DNA of 64,000 bases. It comes from RGIG3009 sp045630285 (lineage in GTDB: Bacteria; Bacillota; Clostridia; Oscillospirales; Acutalibacteraceae). The DNA is taken from the NCBI GenBank assembly GCA_045630285.1, contig JAZQSX010000018.1, positions 1 through 64,000 on the forward strand, given 5' to 3'. Numbering within the stretch: the first letter of the stretch is position 1; the number at the start of each line of letters is the position of its first letter. The position numbers and the translations under genes were made by a program. This document shows positions 60,511 to 64,000 of this stretch, one piece after another. The notes below the pieces were generated by a model. The model was not told the origin of the DNA, did no database searches, and saw only the letters and a program-made list of their open reading frames with translations.

Positions 60511-60539
60511 ATCATACCATACAAGTAATATATTTTCAA
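60511..60539 (-). promoter_or_regulatory. Promoter of tdk
   Basis: On the minus strand: TTGAAA (60534-60539), 17-bp spacer, TATGAT (60511-60516). Confidence 0.65.
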
Positions 60540-60580
60540 TGAAAAGAATCGGATTTTATTAGATGCTTGCATGCAAAAGA

Positions 60581-60607
60581 AAAGGAACCGCCGAAGCGAT
60601 TCCTTTT
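60581..60607 (-). terminator. Terminator with UUCG loop
   Basis: On the minus strand GGAATCGC-TTCG-GCGGTTCC, then TTTTCTTTT. It ends the transcript of the fragment and SGNH gene upstream. Confidence 0.85.
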
Positions 60608-60612
60608 TGTTC

Positions 60613-60780
60613 TTATTCGACCTCTACGACGCCGTCGGCTTTTACCATGATTTTCATGCCGTCTTTGACGTAGCTCAGGAACTCCTCGCCCAGCCCGTCG
60701 ACCGCCGGCATCGTAATACCGTCGACCCAAACATCAGCCAGCACCGCACCGGTTGCCGGCCACCCATAATCGGTTGTATT
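60613..60780 (-). pseudogene. C-terminal fragment of an unidentified protein, no start codon
   Basis: An open frame begins right at the SGNH stop codon region and reads TTDYGWPATGAVLADVWVDG, then MPAVDGLGEEF and KIMVKADGVVEVE to a TAA at 60613. It has protein-like composition but no start or ribosome site. The original gene was probably cut when the neighbouring GC-rich segment arrived. I do not recognise the family. Confidence 0.4.
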
Positions 60781-61813
60781 AATCTACCAAAAATGCGGCA
60801 ATGCTGACCGTGCTGCCTACCGAATCGGGATGCGGCGGCAGGGTCGTCAATGTAGCGCGGTGTGCGCCGTCGGTCAATGTACGCACGTAAAACCGTGAAA
60901 TGTATTCGCCACCGATCTCGGTGCCTTCACCGTAGCGGTGATACCCTTCAATCGTGCCATGATCCACGCCGTCGATCTCCACGCGGACGCGACCGCCGTT
61001 TCCGCCGATACGGGCATACACACCGAAATGGTTGCCCTCAAAAGAATACGACAGCGTGGCACCCACACGCTCGGCGATGGCGGCTTTTTGCACAAGCAGC
61101 GTGGGCAACCGTTTGAACGGCGAGCGGTCGTTGGCATCGCCGATCGTAAAACCGTCCGCCTCGTCAACCGTGGGGGTCAGCATACGCGGCGCGCGAAACG
61201 CGCACGACGCGATGGGCTCACGCTCGCGCACGGGTGCGGTGAAGCGCGCGGGGTCGCTTAAGATCGTGCGCGTGACCACGTCGGCATATAAGCGATGCCC
61301 GGCATCCGCAGGATGTGCGGCATCTGCCAAAAAATCATCCCACGTATTCTCTCCCGTATGGATCTTGTCGAGCACGGCGGCACGCAGATCAATTTCGGGA
61401 ATGCCGTAATGCTGTGCCACGACCGTGTGCGCGTGCGAAGCGTTTTCGCCGTCGCGGTTGGTGGTGTAGACAAAGGTGATCGCCACGTCGGGGTTGTGTG
61501 CTTTTAAGGTGCGCACGAGGTATTCCATACTCGCGATCACCATCTCGCGGTCTTGCTTGGATACCTCGTTGTCGTTGACGGCAAATTCCACCAATACCAT
61601 ATCTGGGTGGTAGGAAAGCACGTGATCATGTAAGCGAAACGCCGCCACGCGGCTGCCCGTACCCGAAATGGAAGCATTTAGCATTTCGACATCGTCACCG
61701 TACAAGGCACGAGCAAACCCGTTAAAGGACAACCGCGCCCACGACCGTTCGTAGTCGCTCGCGCGCGCTCCACACGTGATCGACCCACCTAAATACAGAA
61801 TGCGTTTTTTCAT
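60779..61813 (-). CDS. SGNH/GDSL hydrolase (GC-rich)
   Basis: A 344-residue esterase-type protein. Block I LYLGGSITCG carries the nucleophile Ser11; SGTGSR gives the oxyanion Gly; FAVNDNE the Asn; DAAHPADAGH the Asp-His pair. A beta-sandwich-like C-terminal half follows (YSFEGNHFGVYARIGGNGG). It lacks a signal peptide. Its GC content, with runs such as CGCGCGCGCTCC, is above that of its neighbours, suggesting import. GGAGAA precedes the ATG. Confidence 0.82.
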   Translation of the reverse strand: MKKRILYLGGSITCGARASDYERSWARLSFNGFARALYGDDVEMLNASISGTGSRVAAFRLHDHVLSYHPDMVLVEFAVNDNEVSKQDREMVIASMEYLVRTLKAHNPDVAITFVYTTNRDGENASHAHTVVAQHYGIPEIDLRAAVLDKIHTGENTWDDFLADAAHPADAGHRLYADVVTRTILSDPARFTAPVREREPIASCAFRAPRMLTPTVDEADGFTIGDANDRSPFKRLPTLLVQKAAIAERVGATLSYSFEGNHFGVYARIGGNGGRVRVEIDGVDHGTIEGYHRYGEGTEIGGEYISRFYVRTLTDGAHRATLTTLPPHPDSVGSTVSIAAFLVD

Positions 61814-61904
61814 CGTGAGTTCTCCTTTGTGGTGGTGAAAAGGATGAGCGAGTCATCTTGCGGATAGTATAGCAGAAAACCATAAACAAATCAAGGCGAA
61901 GCTT

Positions 61905-61980
61905 TGTATATCATCAAGCCGCAGGAGGATGCACGCTGACGCGTGATGAGATACAGCCCCAAAGGGGCTGATGATATACA
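61905..61980. repeat. Nested palindromic repeat near tRNA-Ser
   Basis: TGTATATCATCAaGCC (61905-61920) is complementary to GGCTGATGATATACA (61966-61980). Nested at the right is CAGCCCC-AAA-GGGGCTG (61954-61970). The whole would form a long stem with an internal terminator-like hairpin. Confidence 0.75.
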
Positions 61981-61984
61981 CGAC

Positions 61985-62009
61985 TTTGGCGGAGAAGGAG
62001 GGACTCGAA
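61985..62009. repeat. 25-bp direct repeat of the tRNA-Ser(GCU) 3' end, distal copy
   Basis: Identical to 62211-62235, which is the acceptor stem/CCA and T-arm half of the adjacent tRNA gene. Spacing between the copies is 226 bp. It is typical of an attachment-site duplication at a tRNA 3' end. Confidence 0.8.
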
Positions 62010-62210
62010 GTTGCTTCGCAACCCCTCTTGCGGTACCCGAAATTTGCTTTTCTCGCTTTCGCTCGGCAAATTTCGACCGCTGCGCCCTCCCCTGCTCGCT
62101 GTATCGTCCGCCGGACGCGCTCGCAGGCGACGCCCGCGCCTCCGTCGCTCGGGTTCGAGCCCACCGTTTTTAGGAAAACACAAAAGGCACCCGTTTGGGT
62201 GCCTTTTGTG
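62010..62210. other. GC-rich unit between tRNA 3'-end repeats
   Basis: No credible gene; the ORFs seen here are low-complexity Arg/Pro/Ser reading. It contains a perfect 10-bp inverted repeat CGAAATTTGC/GCAAATTTCG (62038-62047 and 62066-62075) and a GGGTTCGAGCCC T-loop-like sequence near 62150. It resembles a small tRNA-derived or tRNA-targeted repeat cassette. Confidence 0.4.
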
Positions 62211-62213
62211 TTT
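62174..62213. terminator. Symmetric terminator downstream of tRNA-Ser(GCU)
   Basis: AACACAAAAGGCACCC-GTTT-GGGTGCCTTTTGTGTT, perfect over 16 bp. It ends the tRNA transcript on the minus strand. Confidence 0.85.
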
Positions 62214-62303
62214 GGCGGAGAAGGAGGGACTCGAACCCTCGCGCCGGTTACCCGACCTACGCCCTTAGCAGGGGCGCCTCGTCACCAACTTGAGTACTTC
62301 TCC
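62213..62303 (-). tRNA. tRNA-Ser (GCU)
   Basis: A 91-nt class II tRNA including an encoded CCA. The acceptor stem GGAGAAG pairs with CTTCTCC, the anticodon loop CTGCTAA gives GCU, the long variable arm (TCGGGTAACCGG) is typical of tRNA-Ser, and the T-loop is GGTTCGAGTCC. Confidence 0.93.
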
Positions 62304-62364
62304 ATAGACAAACCGAATGCGGTGAGCAAACGATCTGTATATTCAGTTTATTGACTGAAAGGTG

Positions 62365-62451
62365 TGGCGGAGAGGAAGGGATTCGAACCCTTGGCTCTTT
62401 CGAGTCACTGGTTTTCAAGACCAGCTCCTTAAACCGCTCGGACACCTCTCC
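62365..62451 (-). tRNA. tRNA-Ser (UGA)
   Basis: An 87-nt class II tRNA with encoded CCA. The acceptor GGAGAGG/CCTCTCC, anticodon loop CTTGAAA giving UGA, variable arm ACTCGAAAGAGC and T-loop GGTTCGAATCC are all present. It lies upstream of tRNA-Ser(GCU), 61 bp apart, likely co-transcribed. Confidence 0.93.
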
Positions 62452-62520
62452 GTATCAGCGACGGTATTGATTCTATCATTTTTAGCAGCAGATGTCAACA
62501 CTAAAACTAAAAATTTTCCG

Positions 62521-63195
62521 TCAAATCCCAAGCACCTGCAAAAGATCCAGCGGTTGCCGCAGTAAAATCTCGGCTCCCGCCCGGCGCAACTCTTCTTCTC
62601 CGCGGAAGCCCCAGCACGCACCGCCGCAAACCAAGCCGGCATTGTGTGCGGTTTCGACATCCACGTTGGAGTCACCCACAAACAGCGTTCTTTCCCCCAC
62701 CGCACCGCAATCGGCAAGTGCCAGTTGCACCACCTGCGGATGAGGCTTGTTCGGACGGTCGGCAACGCTGCCGTACACACAGCAAAAACCGTAAGATTCA
62801 AAAAACTTGGTTGCCAGACGGCGAGCCTGTGCCTCCGCCTTGTTAGTCACAACGCCCATACGATACCCACGGGCCTTGAGCTCGTCCAACAGCGGAACAA
62901 TTCCTTCATACGGCGCTGTTTTGTCGGCGCAATGTGCATCGTAGATCTCGATAAATCGTACAAAGGCTTTATCCAGCTCCGCTTCGGATATGCGGCCGCC
63001 GAAAGCACGCTCCAGCAGCTTGCGAATACCGTTGCCGACGAATTGATGATACGCTTCACGGTTATGAACAGGCGTTCCGTCTGCGTTCCCGCAGCCCCAC
63101 TCCGTCAGCACCTGCTCGGTGGAAGACGCCAGATCGTCGATCGTATCGATCAGCGTGCCGTCCAGATCAAATAAAATGGTATCCCATTGAGCCAT
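62521..63195 (-). CDS. HAD-IA hydrolase, phosphoglycolate phosphatase-like
   Basis: A 224-residue phosphatase. DxDxT is intact: LFDLDGTLID (Asp8-type nucleophile). The cap has FVGNGIRKLLERAF; VVTNKAEAQARRL is the Thr/Ser motif; GDSNVDVETAHNAG the acidic motif. It matches the Gph/PgmB branch and could hydrolyse 2-phosphoglycolate or a sugar phosphate. It ends near the tRNA-Ser genes and starts 15 bp after the binding-protein gene. Confidence 0.87.
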   Translation of the reverse strand: MAQWDTILFDLDGTLIDTIDDLASSTEQVLTEWGCGNADGTPVHNREAYHQFVGNGIRKLLERAFGGRISEAELDKAFVRFIEIYDAHCADKTAPYEGIVPLLDELKARGYRMGVVTNKAEAQARRLATKFFESYGFCCVYGSVADRPNKPHPQVVQLALADCGAVGERTLFVGDSNVDVETAHNAGLVCGGACWGFRGEEELRRAGAEILLRQPLDLLQVLGI

Positions 63196-63209
63196 TGTAC
63201 TCTGTCACC

Positions 63210-64000
63210 TCAGCATTTTTTGCGTTTTCTGAAGAAACGAACCACGAATAATCCCAAGCAGGCAAGTGCTACAACGCCAACAAACGCCGTGAAAATGCCC
63301 CAACGAGGGTCCGCCAGCTTGAGCCGCATCCACAGTTGGTCCATATAGGCACTGGTATCGTGCGGCAAGGTCTCAAAAATCTCGGTGTTGTCCAGCACCT
63401 CTTTCGGCGGATAGAAGTTTTCGTTCTGGCCGATTTCGGGATCCAGCAGTTCTTGCGCCTCCGTATGCGGAGTGGAATAGCCGATATATTCGGCGTTTTT
63501 CAGCGCAATATCGGTGCGGCAAAGGAAATTGATGTACATCTCTGCCTCACGCTTGTGCGGTGAATCCACCGGGATACACAAGGCATCTACGAAGCGATTC
63601 GTTCCGCTTTCCGGTACGAAAAAGTCGATGGCAGGATTGCCTTCCTCTTCGTCCATCATAATGATGCCGTCACCGGAATAGTACGGTGCGATCCAGCCTT
63701 CTTCATTGATCATCTTGTCAAAGACCTGATCCATAACGTACTGATGCAGCAGCGGCTTTTGCTCCACGAGTGCCTCGTAAGCCTCGTCCCAATGAGCAGG
63801 ATTGTGTGTGTTCATCGAATAGCCGCACTTGTTCAGTGCAATACCGAAAGCATCACGCTGGTTGTCAAACATAAAGATGCGACCGCTGTACTTTTCATCC
63901 CACAGCAGATCCCAACCCTGTGCCAGGTCTTCCTCGTCTACGTACTTGGTGTTGTAGAAGATGCCGACCGTACCCCAGGTATACGGCACAGAATAGGTGT
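63210..64000 (-). CDS. Polyamine-type ABC transporter binding protein, C-terminal part (5' end outside window)
   Basis: The frame is open to the window edge; 263 residues are seen. YSVPYTWGTVGIFYNT and LLWDEKYSGRIFMFDNQRDAFGIAL match PotD-like spermidine/putrescine binding proteins. IAPYYSGDG and IPVDSPHKREAEMYINFL are family segments. Unusually it ends in a membrane helix (FTAFVGVVALACLGLFVVRFF) with a basic tail, so the binding domain is tethered by its C-terminus or is fused behind a permease domain lying outside the window. Confidence 0.85.
   Translation of the reverse strand, partial: TYSVPYTWGTVGIFYNTKYVDEEDLAQGWDLLWDEKYSGRIFMFDNQRDAFGIALNKCGYSMNTHNPAHWDEAYEALVEQKPLLHQYVMDQVFDKMINEEGWIAPYYSGDGIIMMDEEEGNPAIDFFVPESGTNRFVDALCIPVDSPHKREAEMYINFLCRTDIALKNAEYIGYSTPHTEAQELLDPEIGQNENFYPPKEVLDNTEIFETLPHDTSAYMDQLWMRLKLADPRWGIFTAFVGVVALACLGLFVVRFFRKRKKC

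Noticed and set aside
61853..62354. Several 60-127 codon ORFs on both strands around tRNA-Ser(GCU)
   Set aside because: They run through the tRNA gene, repeats and a terminator; composition is Arg/Pro/Ser-rich with no domain.
1..64000. CRISPR array, prophage, insertion-sequence transposase or rRNA genes
   Set aside because: No regularly spaced repeats, phage structural genes, transposase or rRNA sequence were seen on reading the window.

Overview
The window looks like a chromosomal segment of an anaerobic, spore-lineage Firmicute, most likely a clostridial (Oscillospiraceae-like) gut bacterium. Evidence: spo0A and spoIVB, the [FeFe]-hydrogenase maturation genes hydE/hydG/hydF, a complete B12-dependent methylaspartate route for glutamate fermentation, ThrE-type split exporters, Gram-positive ribosome binding sites (AGGAGG) and many TTG/GTG starts. 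Base composition is about half GC over most of the window, with one clearly AT-rich island (about 8.1-11.0 kb) and one GC-rich patch (about 60.8-62.2 kb). These are judged by eye, not computed.

Layout. 0-1.4 kb: end of an OPT transporter, a PqqD-like protein and a DUF2383-like protein. 1.5-6.2 kb: tandem Gfo/Idh/MocA oxidoreductases with a cysteine cluster, then a GH36 alpha-galactosidase. 6.2-11.2 kb: a Cys-rich protein and spoIVB, whose 3' end has been duplicated around a 3.1-kb AT-rich insert carrying an AraC regulator and a GH127-type glycosidase. 11.3-13.0 kb: TPR protein plus DUF4037 nucleotidyltransferase-like protein. 13.0-16.2 kb: sorbitol/sorbose-phosphate-type dehydrogenase and class II aldolase, divergent from a SorC-family regulator. 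16.2-21.0 kb: CapA lipoprotein, EamA-like transporter, SGNH hydrolase, GH20 hexosaminidase. 21.1-27.8 kb: AraC regulator, three overlapping dehydrogenase genes, a DeoR regulator, glycerol-1-phosphate dehydrogenase (egsA/araM) and a pentose-phosphate epimerase. 28.1-31.8 kb: spo0A, a Xer-type recombinase, a 600-bp gene-free stretch with a possible structured RNA, and a two-part ThrE exporter. 31.9-34.2 kb: M28 peptidase and cysK.

34.3-49.7 kb is the metabolic heart of the window. One operon (glmS-glmL-glmE-mal) converts glutamate to mesaconate. A second operon (citD-citE-citF plus two fumarase-type mesaconase subunits) converts mesaconate to citramalate and cleaves it to acetate and pyruvate. 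A divergent operon (citC, a P-loop protein of unknown role, fused citX-citG) makes and acetylates the lyase prosthetic group. Between them lie AraC and GntR regulators and a MATE exporter. 49.7-54.1 kb holds the H-cluster maturation operon (TM1266-like regulator, hydE, hydG, hydF, a small Cys-rich protein). It is preceded by a leader with mutually exclusive terminator and antiterminator pairings. This fits the pathway above, since glutamate fermentation to pyruvate requires hydrogen disposal. 54.1-64.0 kb: HAD hydrolase, polysaccharide deacetylase, glutamine synthetase, MBL hydrolase, LysR remnant, MATE exporter, thymidine kinase, SGNH hydrolase, two tRNA-Ser genes with an adjoining repeat cassette, a phosphoglycolate-phosphatase-like HAD and the end of a PotD-like binding protein.

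The most unusual items are the gene-end-restoring insertion in spoIVB, the hydrogenase-maturation leader, the uncharacterised P-loop partner of citramalate lyase, and the tRNA-Ser 3'-end duplication with nested palindromes.
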